Shown: piece after piece, positions 52,890 through 63,818 of the stretch
Position numbering within the stretch: position 1 is the first letter of the stretch
Layout: each line of letters opens with the position of its first letter
Assembly: GCF_004118675.1 (NCBI RefSeq)
Contig: NZ_SDHZ01000001.1
Span: forward strand, 2,852,001-2,916,000
DNA length: 64,000 nucleotides
Source of the DNA: Filimonas effusa
GTDB lineage: Bacteria; Bacteroidota; Bacteroidia; Chitinophagales; Chitinophagaceae
Reading direction: 5' to 3'
The notes under the pieces: generated by a model
The model's input: only the letters and a program-made list of their open reading frames with translations
What the model was told of the DNA's origin: nothing
Databases searched by the model: none
Program-made: the position numbers and the translations under genes

Positions 52890-55283
52890 CTATTTTGCTT
52901 CCAATACCACGCTCCCCACAGGAATACCGTCTACACGGGCATTAAGGGTTATTTTGCCGGCTTTCTTCGCTGTCTTAACGATAACCATACAACGGCCACG
53001 CCAGGCCTGCCGCTGAGGCAACTGGTAGCTTTCTATACTCTCAGGTCTTGCATTGCCCACAGCCACAATAGTACCAGGCCCTTGTAGCTCAAATTTCACC
53101 AGGTTCTCCGCCTGGGGCTGGCGAACACCATTCGCATCAACCAGGTCCACTTCAATATAACTCAGGTCCTGGCCGTCTGCCTTAAGAACGTTTCTGTCTG
53201 CAATCACCTTAAGCTTTTTCACTTCTCCGGCCGTCTTCAGCGAACTGAAGGCAACCTGCTTGCCACCTGCATAACCTTTTACACTTAACTCCCCTTTTGC
53301 ATAAGGTACCTCCCAGCTAAGTTTATAATGACTTGCCGTATCGCTTGCTTTCTTGCCAAGAGAAACACCGTTCAGGAATAGCTCAGCTTCTTCACAGGAG
53401 GAATAAACAGTTATTTCCAGTGGCTTTCCTTCTGCACCAGGCCATGTCCACGAATCTAACAGGTCAGGCGCATTCCAGCGGCTCCAGACCTCAGGCTTGG
53501 GATTCGTTTGCGGAAAAGAAGGCACAGGCGGTTTTACAAATACCGATAACTGGTTTTTATTCCATACCGCATCACGGTGATACGACTGCGGACGTTTCCA
53601 GCCACAAATATCTATGTCACCTACATAAGCCAGGTTCCAGGGATAAAACCACTGCCTTTGCGGATAGCCCAGCCAGCCAATACTGGCCTCGCCAATATGA
53701 TCAAAACTGGTCCATACAAAATCTCCGATCACCCAGGGATACCGGTTGATCTCACGCCAGTTCTCATACACATCAGCAACAAAAGACTCGGAACCATACA
53801 TTACCCTGTTGGGAAGACGCTGATGATCGGGACCATATTTTTCATAAGCATAGTTATATCCCGCTACATCCAGCGTTGCTATAAAAGGATCCTTATTCTC
53901 TTCAATACCATTGACACCACAGGTAACCGGGCGCGTAGGCTCTATCTTCCGGATATGATCGGCCAGCATTTTTGCCACTGCCACCACTTCAGGCTTATCC
54001 CTGTTGGGAATTTCATTGCCGATGCTCCACATTACAACAGAAGGATGGTTACGATCGCGATAAACCATCGCCTCAATATCACGCTGCCACCATTCTTCAA
54101 AATATAAATGATAATCCTGCTTGTGCTTTTTATCCTTCCACATGTCAAAGGCCTCGTCTATCACCAGCATCCCCAGCCTGTCACAAGCATCCAGGAAAGC
54201 AGGTGACGGCGGATTATGACTGCAACGGATAGCATTAAAACCACTCGCCTTCAGCAAAGCCACCCTGCGCTCTTCGGCACGGTCATATGCCTTTGCTCCC
54301 AATGGGCCATTATCGTGATGCACACAACCCCCTTTCAGTTTAATGGCTTTACCATTCAACTGAAAACCATTAACGGCATCGATAACGATCTTGCGAATAC
54401 CAAATACCGTTTCAGTTTTATCGGTCAGCTGTTTGTCGCGGTAAACCTCTGTAACAGCAGTATATAACGATGGATTCTCTACAGACCATAAAGCAGGCTG
54501 CTTAACAGTGATCGTTTGTGCAAACCCGGCGCTGGCGCCTGCTGCAATGGTTTGCGTAGCAGTCATCCTGCCCGCCTCTGTGCTGCCGGATGCCTGCTTG
54601 CGCATAATACGCACAACAGTTGTTACCGTTACAGGCTTGGCTGTTTCATTCTTTACAGTAACACCCGCATTCAGCTTTGCAGCCTGGGCATTGGCCTCGG
54701 CTGTGGTGATCACCGTACCCCATTGCGCCACATGCACCTCAGGCAGCACCAGCAACCATACATGACGGTAGATACCGGAACCGGAATACCAGCGGCTGTT
54801 ACGCCCTTCATTCCTGACGCTTACAGCAATTACATTCTCCTTGCCAGTTATAACATAAGGCGTAAGATCATGCGTAAAGCTGGTATACCCATAAGGCTGG
54901 CATCCCAGGTGAATACCGTTGATCCATACATCGGCATTCATATACACACCATCAAACTGAATGACCACACGCTTTCCTTTAGCGCTGGCCGGCACAATAA
55001 AGTGTTTGCGATACCAACCTGTACCACCCACAGTAAAACCACCATGCACGCCTACTTCAGCAGTAGAATCAAATGGTGATTGCGTACCCGGCAGGTCTTC
55101 AATGCTCCAGTCATGCGGCACATCAAGTTTCCGCCATTGCTTGTCATTAAAGCCAGTCTGCGCTGCCCCCTCCTGCGCACCGCGATAGAACAGCCACCCC
55201 TCATCAAAGGAAACGGTTCGCGCCTGCTGCGCCTGTAAAGCGGTAAAAGCAAATAGTAAAGCAATAAATAATAACCTCTTCAT
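52890..55283 (-). CDS. GH2 beta-galactosidase-like glycoside hydrolase, exported
   Basis: About 797 residues with signal peptide (MKRLLFIALLFAFTALQA). Domains: sugar-binding (about 25-180), immunoglobulin-like (about 190-285), TIM barrel (about 290-580), then C-terminal beta domains. SVVMWSIGNEIPNRD gives the acid/base Glu, and VMYGSESFVADVY gives the nucleophile Glu. HDNGPLGAKAYDRAEERRV is typical of the family. Substrate may be beta-galactosides or another beta-linked side chain. ATG 55283 is chosen because it begins the signal peptide; the frame is open upstream to 55379. It stands alone. Confidence 0.9.
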   Translation of the reverse strand: MKRLLFIALLFAFTALQAQQARTVSFDEGWLFYRGAQEGAAQTGFNDKQWRKLDVPHDWSIEDLPGTQSPFDSTAEVGVHGGFTVGGTGWYRKHFIVPASAKGKRVVIQFDGVYMNADVWINGIHLGCQPYGYTSFTHDLTPYVITGKENVIAVSVRNEGRNSRWYSGSGIYRHVWLLVLPEVHVAQWGTVITTAEANAQAAKLNAGVTVKNETAKPVTVTTVVRIMRKQASGSTEAGRMTATQTIAAGASAGFAQTITVKQPALWSVENPSLYTAVTEVYRDKQLTDKTETVFGIRKIVIDAVNGFQLNGKAIKLKGGCVHHDNGPLGAKAYDRAEERRVALLKASGFNAIRCSHNPPSPAFLDACDRLGMLVIDEAFDMWKDKKHKQDYHLYFEEWWQRDIEAMVYRDRNHPSVVMWSIGNEIPNRDKPEVVAVAKMLADHIRKIEPTRPVTCGVNGIEENKDPFIATLDVAGYNYAYEKYGPDHQRLPNRVMYGSESFVADVYENWREINRYPWVIGDFVWTSFDHIGEASIGWLGYPQRQWFYPWNLAYVGDIDICGWKRPQSYHRDAVWNKNQLSVFVKPPVPSFPQTNPKPEVWSRWNAPDLLDSWTWPGAEGKPLEITVYSSCEEAELFLNGVSLGKKASDTASHYKLSWEVPYAKGELSVKGYAGGKQVAFSSLKTAGEVKKLKVIADRNVLKADGQDLSYIEVDLVDANGVRQPQAENLVKFELQGPGTIVAVGNARPESIESYQLPQRQAWRGRCMVIVKTAKKAGKITLNARVDGIPVGSVVLEAK

Positions 55284-55547
55284 ATGTTGCTGCATTTTGA
55301 AACAATACATTCTTCGGCTTCCCGGCAATCGAACTATAAACCAATATGGCAGATAGCACCGGAATACAATTTTCCGCACCGTATACCACGATAGCGGTCT
55401 ATCGATGGGCGAAGATCAATATACTGTCATGAGTAGCCAAACAAAACATATTTCCAGGGTTGTTATTCTCCTTTTTTAACAAAAGTGTCACATACACACT
55501 TATAGGATATAACAAGCGGTACCAAATAGAAAAAATGCTTATCGGCA

Positions 55548-56342
55548 CTATCGTGTGGAGCTATTTATGGGAAGCGATTCCAGGTATTGCTGTGTAGTCA
55601 TGAACCGGCCATGAGGAGCCAGATCCTTTGTAAGCCTGGTAAGCCTTTTCACCAGGGCGTCGCCATTATAACGCTTTATATAGGCAGGCAAACGATAGCG
55701 CTGAAGATCGGTAAATTCCCAGGGATGAAAATACAGGCACAGGTAACCATCCTTTTTCAACGTTTGAATGGCCAGTTGCCGGAACAAAGCATAAGGATAA
55801 TTTTTAAATCCCAGCCAGAATAACGGCAATCGCAATACAGGCGACACTGAAGCAGGAATGCGCAACAATCCCCGCTCACCATATATCGTCCTCGGCAAAT
55901 GCCGGTTATTATACCTGCCCGGTATAATAGTAGGATTTATAGAAGAATCATAACTGTATCCCGCCTTTAATACCTCGGCAACATCAACTTTCTGCATTCG
56001 CGGCATCCTGAGCCCCCTCACCTCCGTTCCGGTAATACCCTCCAGTGCAATACGGGAAGCCAGCAGATCGCTGTTACAAAAAGAAGAATGATGAAACGTG
56101 TGTGAAGCTATTTCATGCGTTGCCGCCAATGCCTTCATTTCTCCGGGAAAATGCGTAGCAAAAAACGCAGTGGTAAACAAAGTAGCCGGAACAGCAGGAT
56201 TAGAAAGAAAAGGCATGATAGCATCCAACCCCTTTTTACCCGTCTCCAATTGCGCTTCCGTAGAGATCTCCTGCCCATATTCCATTGGCAGATCAAACTC
56301 CTCCACGTCAAAACTCAATAATATCGCACCTCTCCTGCTCAT
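55548..56342 (-). CDS. Polysaccharide deacetylase (NodB-like)
   Basis: 264 residues. LLSFDVEEFDLPME gives the catalytic and metal-binding Asp; HEIASHTFHHSSF gives the two metal-binding His; RGLRMPRMQKV and LYFHPWEFT are further family blocks. It removes N- or O-acetyl groups from a cell-envelope polysaccharide. No signal peptide is visible. The next gene upstream is a family 2 glycosyltransferase 11 bases away, so they form a two-gene operon. Confidence 0.87.
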   Translation of the reverse strand: MSRRGAILLSFDVEEFDLPMEYGQEISTEAQLETGKKGLDAIMPFLSNPAVPATLFTTAFFATHFPGEMKALAATHEIASHTFHHSSFCNSDLLASRIALEGITGTEVRGLRMPRMQKVDVAEVLKAGYSYDSSINPTIIPGRYNNRHLPRTIYGERGLLRIPASVSPVLRLPLFWLGFKNYPYALFRQLAIQTLKKDGYLCLYFHPWEFTDLQRYRLPAYIKRYNGDALVKRLTRLTKDLAPHGRFMTTQQYLESLPINSSTR

Positions 56343-56353
56343 TGCCTCTACAT

Positions 56354-57352
56354 TTATGCACCAACGACCATTAACTCACTAAAAGAAGAATAACTGCTCT
56401 CCTGCCCGGCAGCCTCACAACCGGCATTCGTTTCCTGTACAATAAATTGAGGCCGCTGTTTACTCTGGGTAAACAACTTGCCAAGATATACGCCAAGTAT
56501 CCCAAGTATCATCAGCTGCAACCCACCAAAGAACAACACTGTCATAATAAGCGACGCCCACCCAGAAATAGCGAGGTGATGATAAAAACTATACAATACG
56601 TAAGGAATATATAACAAAGGGATCAGAGAAAAACCAAACCCCAGGTAAATAGCTATTTGCAAAGGTTTTACGCTGAACGAGGTGATCCCCTGAAGCGCAA
56701 GACGCGCTAAAGCACGTTGGCTGTATTTTGTTTCACCCGAAGCCCGGGCCGCAGGCGTATAAGGAATACCCACCTGCTGAAAACCAACCCATTTTACAAG
56801 CCCCCTGAAAAAAGGCCGCTCTTCGGGCAACTGGTTCAATGTAACCACCACCTTCTTATCCAGCAGCCTGTAATCCGATATCCCATCTTCCAGCTTCACA
56901 TCAGACAACGCATTTACAAGCTTGTAAAACGCCCTTGACGTCAGTTGATTCAACTTACCTACATGCCGATTCCGGTCGGCACGGTAAGCATATACCACAT
57001 CATTCCCCGACTCCCAAAGACCAAGCATCTCGGGGATCAGCTCAGGAGGATGCTGCAGATCCGCATCCATCGTAATAACCGCATCGCCGGTAGCATACCT
57101 GCAGCCCGCCAGCAACGCATTATCCTTTCCGAAATTCCGGGAAAATGAAATGAATTTAACACGTGGATTCACTGCAGCCATCCGCTTAATGACTTGCAGA
57201 CTTGCATCGATACTGCCATCGTTTACAAACAGTATCTCGTGATCATATGGCGGCAGCTGCTCAAAAACTATCCTTATAGCATCCACAATCGCAGCTATAT
57301 TCCCCTCCTCGTTAAAGACAGGGATTAACACACTTAGTTTCTTATTGCTCAT
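56354..57352 (-). CDS. Family 2 glycosyltransferase with two C-terminal membrane helices
   Basis: 332 residues. The GT-A domain has LSVLIPVFNEEGNIAAIVDAI and ITMDADLQHPPELIPEM (DxD-like). Two helices at about 235-300 (FGFSLIPLLYIPYVLYSF and MTVLFFGGLQLMILGILGVYL) anchor it. This is the polyprenyl-phosphate glycosyltransferase (DPM1/GtrB/ArnC) layout, which loads a sugar on a lipid carrier. The deacetylase gene downstream may act on the same sugar lipid. Confidence 0.9.
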   Translation of the reverse strand: MSNKKLSVLIPVFNEEGNIAAIVDAIRIVFEQLPPYDHEILFVNDGSIDASLQVIKRMAAVNPRVKFISFSRNFGKDNALLAGCRYATGDAVITMDADLQHPPELIPEMLGLWESGNDVVYAYRADRNRHVGKLNQLTSRAFYKLVNALSDVKLEDGISDYRLLDKKVVVTLNQLPEERPFFRGLVKWVGFQQVGIPYTPAARASGETKYSQRALARLALQGITSFSVKPLQIAIYLGFGFSLIPLLYIPYVLYSFYHHLAISGWASLIMTVLFFGGLQLMILGILGVYLGKLFTQSKQRPQFIVQETNAGCEAAGQESSYSSFSELMVVGA

Positions 57353-57992
57353 GGGTTGACGAATGAACTAAATTTCAATCGAATATAGCAACAAACTTTA
57401 TTTCGCCTATAAAAATTGGATGCTTGCCGATAAAATTACATGAATGGTAACAATTTTACGGCAGATGAAAGACGCCAGATTTTGAAATTCCACGCATAAC
57501 AGCTATAAGAACTTAAAGAGATATGTCCGCCTAAAAAATTGATCCTCTAAAAATTAGACATTAAGATCTATCAGAATACCATAACACTCAACAACTTACG
57601 CTTTAGTCTGCAGCACCGGATGACATGCCGGACTTTTAATGCATATTTAAGCGCCAGCCCTCCCTTACCGCCCCCTTCACAGCCTGTATCTTACCAGGCA
57701 ACAATCGCCTATCGCTAACAATCACCTGGTTAAAAAGCAATGATCAGCAACTCCTATTTCAAGCAAACAGACGCCTTAAAGACCAACAACGTTGCAAACG
57801 ACTAAAAATATCATCCGCCACCCTTCCTGCCCGGAAAAGCAAATAATAAAGCGAAACAACCCTGTTTATCGGCAATGAACACACTAGCTGCAGAAGAAAC
57901 AACAACTTCCTGGAAATTAGGCAGAAATTTCAGACATGAACCCGACAGAGAAAGCATCTGTCACCAACGGTGAGAAAAGAACAGAAATAAAA
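57353..57992. other. Gene-free region of about 640 bases
   Basis: Between the glycosyltransferase start and the tRNA-Gly terminator I find no coding frame with protein character on either strand and no recognised RNA. Short inverted repeats (CCGGATGACATGCCGG near 57616; TCACCAACGGTGA near 57960) are visible. A small RNA could be present, but I cannot support one. Confidence 0.4.
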
Positions 57993-58016
57993 AAGCCCCG
58001 CAAAACTGCGAGGCTT
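57993..58016 (-). terminator. Terminator after tRNA-Gly
   Basis: AAGCCCCGCA (57993-58002) pairs with TGCGAGGCTT (58007-58016) with one mismatch, and on the minus strand TTTTTTATTTC follows. It lies a few bases beyond the tRNA 3' end. Confidence 0.88.
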
Positions 58017-58020
58017 TCAG

Positions 58021-58093
<73 letters not shown>

Positions 58094-58190
58094 ATTTTAA
58101 TTTATAAGAACTTCAGAATCAATCTTTTCGCTTTTCGTTATCGTTGCTTATCGATTGGGAGTGCAAAGATAGAATTCTTTTTATTATTTC

Positions 58191-58240
58191 AAAATTTCCG
58201 GAGCTTTTTTTTCAACTTTTTTTCAGCTCCCGGAAATTTT
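58191..58240 (-). terminator. Long A/T-flanked hairpin after the small membrane protein gene
   Basis: AAAATTTCCGGAGCT (58191-58205) pairs with AGCTCCCGGAAATTTT (58225-58240) with one bulged base. It touches the stop codon of the gene that ends at 58239 and separates it from tRNA-Gly downstream. Its loop contains long A runs on the minus strand. Confidence 0.75.
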
Positions 58241-58442
58241 ACTTGTACTCCGGTGTGTACTTGGTGTTACCAGGCACTTCAACATCAGGCTTACCCTTAT
58301 AATGCTGTTTGTATAAACGGAAACAACCGCCTAACACAAATGCCAGAATACAACCAGCAGTAATATAGAACACAAAACGGGATGAACTCACCCTGTTGTA
58401 CCTGATATCTCTTTCTTTGCTATTTTCTACTTCGTATGACAT
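58239..58442 (-). CDS. Small single-helix membrane protein, 67 aa
   Basis: ATG 58442 starts MSYEVENSKERDIRYNRVSS. One helix (FVFYITAGCILAFVLGGCF) follows at about residues 23-42, then a charged tail ending NTKYTPEYK. The charge pattern fits an inner-membrane protein with its N-terminus in the cytoplasm. I do not recognise a family. Its gene lies 50 bases after the glycosyltransferase and has its own terminator. Confidence 0.65.
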   Translation of the reverse strand: MSYEVENSKERDIRYNRVSSSRFVFYITAGCILAFVLGGCFRLYKQHYKGKPDVEVPGNTKYTPEYK

Positions 58443-58492
58443 ATTCTGATGTTTGCCCGGCAAAAATAAGGATGCAGATGTAATAAAACTAC

Positions 58493-59536
58493 TTAGCGCT
58501 TAACAATTTCTGTAAATCTTGTAAGCCCCTTTATAAAATAGGCCCATACAATAGAACCTTGCCATACTCCCGACAGCTTTCGCATGGCCTTTCGATTCCC
58601 CGATGGCGCCTCCCCGTTATCGATACCAAGACTCCACCGCAACACTCCCCAATGCGCCTGCACCGTGGCTGCCGCGCTTTTAAAGTCCCCGCCTCCCATA
58701 CATTTTAAAGCAAATACAATATCCATCAGTATCCGTAAAGGAACCTTCCAGCACTGCTCGGCAAACGGCAGGTTCTTCAGTAACATCACCAGGTTATTTC
58801 TGAAATTCAGATACGTCTTTCTATGCCCCCTGGGTAACGTACCGCCGCCAACATGATATACAACCGCATCAGGACAACAATAAATACGATACCCTGCCAA
58901 CTGTACCCGCCAGCAAAGATCGATCTCCTCCTGGTGCGCAAAGAAATATTCATCCATACCATTCACCTCATGATACACAGCCGATTTAATGAACATGGCC
59001 GCTCCCGACGCCCAGAACACAGGCACCGTATCGGTATACAGCGCTTCATCCTTTTCCAGCACCTCAAACACACGGCCGCGCGCAAAAGGATACCCCAGAC
59101 AGTCCAGCCACCCGCCAGCCGCACCGGCATATTCAAAATGCTCCCTCCGGTTATAATCAAGCAGCTTAGGCTGACAAACACCAATACGCACATCCGTTTC
59201 CATGAAAGCGACCACAGGCTCTATCCAGCCCGGCGTTACCTCCACATCGGAATTCAGCAATACATAATAATCGGAATAAACCTGCTGTAATGCCTTGTTA
59301 TAACCGCCCGCAAAACCATAGTTCTCTTTATGAACGATCAGCTCTACCTGCGGATAAAACGACTTTAAAAAAATAAGGGAGTCATCTGTAGAAGCATTGT
59401 CAGCTACAACAACACGCTTATTGGCATAAGTGGAAGCCAATACTGCCGGAAGGAATTTTTCGAGAAACTTCTTTCCGTTATAGTTTAGGATGACAATGGC
59501 AACTTCTGGCAGCTTCAAACAAATAGTTTTAGTCAA
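58493..59536 (-). CDS. Family 2 glycosyltransferase (rhamnosyltransferase-like)
   Basis: 347 residues. VAIVILNYNGKKFLEKFLPA, VVVADNASTDDSLIFLK, NYGFAGGYNKAL, VLLNSDVEVTPGWI (DxD equivalent) and AHQEEIDLCWRVQLAGY are classic for this GT2 group, which adds deoxyhexoses in cell-surface glycans. No ATG exists in frame near the start; TTG 59536 is the best choice, with an in-frame TAG at 59576-59578. A hairpin immediately upstream may influence its expression. Confidence 0.87.
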   Translation of the reverse strand: MTKTICLKLPEVAIVILNYNGKKFLEKFLPAVLASTYANKRVVVADNASTDDSLIFLKSFYPQVELIVHKENYGFAGGYNKALQQVYSDYYVLLNSDVEVTPGWIEPVVAFMETDVRIGVCQPKLLDYNRREHFEYAGAAGGWLDCLGYPFARGRVFEVLEKDEALYTDTVPVFWASGAAMFIKSAVYHEVNGMDEYFFAHQEEIDLCWRVQLAGYRIYCCPDAVVYHVGGGTLPRGHRKTYLNFRNNLVMLLKNLPFAEQCWKVPLRILMDIVFALKCMGGGDFKSAAATVQAHWGVLRWSLGIDNGEAPSGNRKAMRKLSGVWQGSIVWAYFIKGLTRFTEIVKR

Positions 59537-59540
59537 ATGT

Positions 59541-59570
59541 ACGGTGCAGCTATCAAAATAACTGCACCGT
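59541..59570 (-). other. 9-bp inverted repeat just upstream of the glycosyltransferase
   Basis: ACGGTGCAG (59541-59549) and CTGCACCGT (59562-59570) pair perfectly around a 12-base loop. It lies between the ABC-F stop and the TTG start, five bases from the latter. There is no T run, so it is either a weak terminator for the ABC-F gene or a structure near the start codon. Confidence 0.45.
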
Positions 59571-59590
59571 AACTTCTAGACATTTATATT

Positions 59591-61285
<1,695 letters not shown>

Positions 61286-61288
61286 TTA

Positions 61289-61786
61289 TTAACGGCTGAA
61301 ATCATATATGATATAGATGGTCCTGCCTTCAAAATTGATAGGAGAACGAAGTTGCATGCTGTTATCACCAATGCTGGTAACCTCCATACGGTAACCCGTG
61401 GTCACATTTTTAGCCTTTACATCGCCATCCAGCCTTTTAAACTGAAAATACTGCTGAGAACCATCCTTTTGCAACGACCAGTAGATCTGCCTTAACCCTG
61501 GCGCACACTCCGAACCGGAAGAATTGACAGTATAACTGCCCTGGCCATTATTAGGCAAACTCCACGAACTGCCTTGAAGACAGGAATACGCCACATCGTC
61601 AAAAACAGTAGCCTTGAATTTGGTACTCGACGAAATCCCGTCAAAACTAATATTATTGAGCGTCCAGTTCCCCGTATAAGCGCTGCGGCTCGCACCCGCA
61701 TTACCTTTACTCGAAGAACAGGCCGCAAAAACAGCTACTCCTAAAATCATACAGGCAACAGTCAAAACCCTGGCATACTTATTCAT
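61289..61786 (-). CDS. Lipocalin-like lipoprotein
   Basis: About 165 residues. ATG 61786 begins a lipoprotein signal with lipobox VFAAC at about residue 23, then SSSKGNAGAS. The mature part opens YTGNWTLNNISFDGI and closes with antiparallel strands (MQLRSPINFEGRTIYIIYDFSR), like the small lipocalin/DUF4923-type envelope lipoproteins of Bacteroidota. The ligand is unknown. An upstream open stretch to 61921 overlaps tsaD and is not protein-like. Confidence 0.72.
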   Translation of the reverse strand: MNKYARVLTVACMILGVAVFAACSSSKGNAGASRSAYTGNWTLNNISFDGISSSTKFKATVFDDVAYSCLQGSSWSLPNNGQGSYTVNSSGSECAPGLRQIYWSLQKDGSQQYFQFKRLDGDVKAKNVTTGYRMEVTSIGDNSMQLRSPINFEGRTIYIIYDFSR

Positions 61787-61910
61787 ACAGTTATTTTTTT
61801 CGATATAAAAGCAATTGCAGTGCCAATCCACGCCATCTACGAAAAAGTACGCTTTATATAGCCGCGCATAAGCCGCACTAAAGCCGCTTACCCGCCATCT
61901 CACCCCCTCC

Positions 61911-62921
61911 CTACCACTCACTCCTCGCCGAAGGACTCACCTCCATATCCGCAAACTGACCTGCCAGGTATTTATAATACGCAGTAATCGCAATCATCCC
62001 GGCATTATCGGTACAATATTGAAAAGGAGGGATAAAGGTCTTCCATCCATGTTTACGGCCCGCTTCCTGGAGCTGGGCCCGCAAACCACTGTTCGCACTC
62101 ACCCCCCCTGCAATACATATCTGCCGTATCCCCGTTTGCTGTACCGCCTTTTTAACCTTCTTCAATAAGATCCTGATGATCGTATGCTGAACCGAAGCAC
62201 ATAGATCTACCAGGTTCTCCTTTATAAAATCGGGATGCTCTTTCGTCTGCGCCTGCAGAAAGTATAATACGGAGGTCTTGAGACCGCTGAAGGAAAAATT
62301 CAGCTCCGGGATCTGCGGCTCCGCAAACTTGAACTTCTCCGGGTTCCCCTCCTTCGCATACTTATCAACCAAAGGACCACCGGGATATGGCAATCCCAGC
62401 AGCTTCGCAGTTTTATCAAAAGCCTCGCCGGCAGCATCATCGATGGTTTCCCCTATCACCTCCAGCCTAAGCGGACTATGCGCCACCACTATCTGGGTAT
62501 GCCCGCCACTTACCGTTAAACATAGAAAAGGAAATTCAGGACGCTCCTCAGGTATCAGGTTCGCCAGCACATGCGCCTGCATATGATGCACCGCTATCAA
62601 CGGCTTATCCAATGCCAGCGCCATCGACTTCGCAAACTGCGCCCCTACCAGTAAACTGCCTATCAAACCCGGCGCCTGCGTAAACGCCACCGCGTCTATA
62701 TCCTGCATACTGCACTTGGCCGTAGCCAATGCCGTATGCACTACAGGCACAATGTTCTGCATATGAGCACGACTTGCCAGCTCAGGCACCACACCGCCAT
62801 AACGCTCGTGTACGGTCTGGCCAGCTATATGATTCGATAAGATCTCGCCGTTAATACAAACAGACGCACTGGTTTCATCACACGACGACTCGATCGCCAG
62901 GATACAAATTTGCTTTTCCAC
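61911..62921 (-). CDS. tsaD: tRNA N6-adenosine threonylcarbamoyltransferase
   Basis: About 336 residues. ILAIESSCDETSASV starts the kinase-like fold; HHMQAHVLANL holds the HxxxH metal ligands; SGGHTQIV, DDAAGEAFDKTAKLLGLPYPGG, and CTDNAGMIAI (third ligand Asp) follow. It transfers threonylcarbamoyl to A37 of tRNAs that read ANN codons. GTG 62921 (VEKQICILAIESS) gives the normal start; the frame is open to a GTG at 62984. The MlaE-type gene lies about 90 bases upstream. Confidence 0.94.
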   Translation of the reverse strand: MEKQICILAIESSCDETSASVCINGEILSNHIAGQTVHERYGGVVPELASRAHMQNIVPVVHTALATAKCSMQDIDAVAFTQAPGLIGSLLVGAQFAKSMALALDKPLIAVHHMQAHVLANLIPEERPEFPFLCLTVSGGHTQIVVAHSPLRLEVIGETIDDAAGEAFDKTAKLLGLPYPGGPLVDKYAKEGNPEKFKFAEPQIPELNFSFSGLKTSVLYFLQAQTKEHPDFIKENLVDLCASVQHTIIRILLKKVKKAVQQTGIRQICIAGGVSANSGLRAQLQEAGRKHGWKTFIPPFQYCTDNAGMIAITAYYKYLAGQFADMEVSPSARSEW

Positions 62922-63011
62922 GATGCAAAAATATGGAATAGATGCAGATGGCGCATAGTACAACGCCAACAGACACAGGAACACGGTGCCACGGACAATA
63001 ATAAAACGGAA

Positions 63012-63752
63012 CTACAGCATAAGAGAAGTAACAATATAATCCGCCATCAATATAGCCACACAAGTATAAGTAACCGCCCGCGTAGCCGCCTTGCCCACCG
63101 CCAGCGAATCACCAACAACATGATACCCTACATAAGCCGATACACTGGGAATAATAAATGCAAAAACATACGACTTCACAATAGCAATAGATACCGTATT
63201 AGGCTTGAAACGATCAGTTAACCCGAATAAATAATCAGAAAAAGCAACCAGCTTCATCGATTCACCCGCAAAACCACCGGCCAGTAATCCAACAAAACAG
63301 CCTATAACGGTTAAGCAAGGCATAACCAGCACACTCGCCAGTATCTTCGGTAACACCAGGTAAGCATAAGTATTGATACCCATGACTTCCTGCGCATCTA
63401 TCTGCTCGCTCATACGCATATAACCAAGCTCAGAAGCTATCCTGAAACCCACTACAGTAGCCATGACAGCAGCAATACCGGTTGGCCCCAGCTCCAGGAT
63501 AACCGAATCACGCGCCACCATCCCTATCACCGACTTTGGAATTGCAGGCACCGTTAGCATATAAGCCGTTTGCATGGTTACCACCATACCCAGAAAAAAA
63601 GATACCGCTATGATGATCCAGAAAGAACGAAGCCCTATATCCACACATTGATCGATAAATGCCCGCCAGTACAACGCCATATTCTCCGGCTTACTCCAGC
63701 TCTTCCGCAACATCACGGTAAACTTGCCTAACTGCGCTAATGCTTTTCCCAT
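63012..63752 (-). CDS. mlaE: MlaE-family ABC transporter permease
   Basis: 246 residues with about five membrane helices. FWIIIAVSFFLGMVVTMQTAY, the central ELGPTGIAAVMATVVGFRIASELGYMRMSEQIDAQEVMGIN and a C-terminal AVGKAATRAVTYTCV are the conserved parts of the MlaE/YrbE permease of phospholipid transport systems. The ATPase and substrate-binding MCE protein are not adjacent within the window; the next genes are tsaD downstream and the FtsX-type permease upstream. Confidence 0.92.
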   Translation of the reverse strand: MGKALAQLGKFTVMLRKSWSKPENMALYWRAFIDQCVDIGLRSFWIIIAVSFFLGMVVTMQTAYMLTVPAIPKSVIGMVARDSVILELGPTGIAAVMATVVGFRIASELGYMRMSEQIDAQEVMGINTYAYLVLPKILASVLVMPCLTVIGCFVGLLAGGFAGESMKLVAFSDYLFGLTDRFKPNTVSIAIVKSYVFAFIIPSVSAYVGYHVVGDSLAVGKAATRAVTYTCVAILMADYIVTSLML

Positions 63753-63818
63753 ACTCGCCGCCTTTTCTTATTTGCTATTCGGAGGGCAAAATTCCGTTAT
63801 TTATCCGACTGTTCCATT

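Noticed and set aside
53577-54107. 176-codon plus-strand frame
   Set aside because: It is antisense to the GH2 catalytic domain with no recognisable domain.
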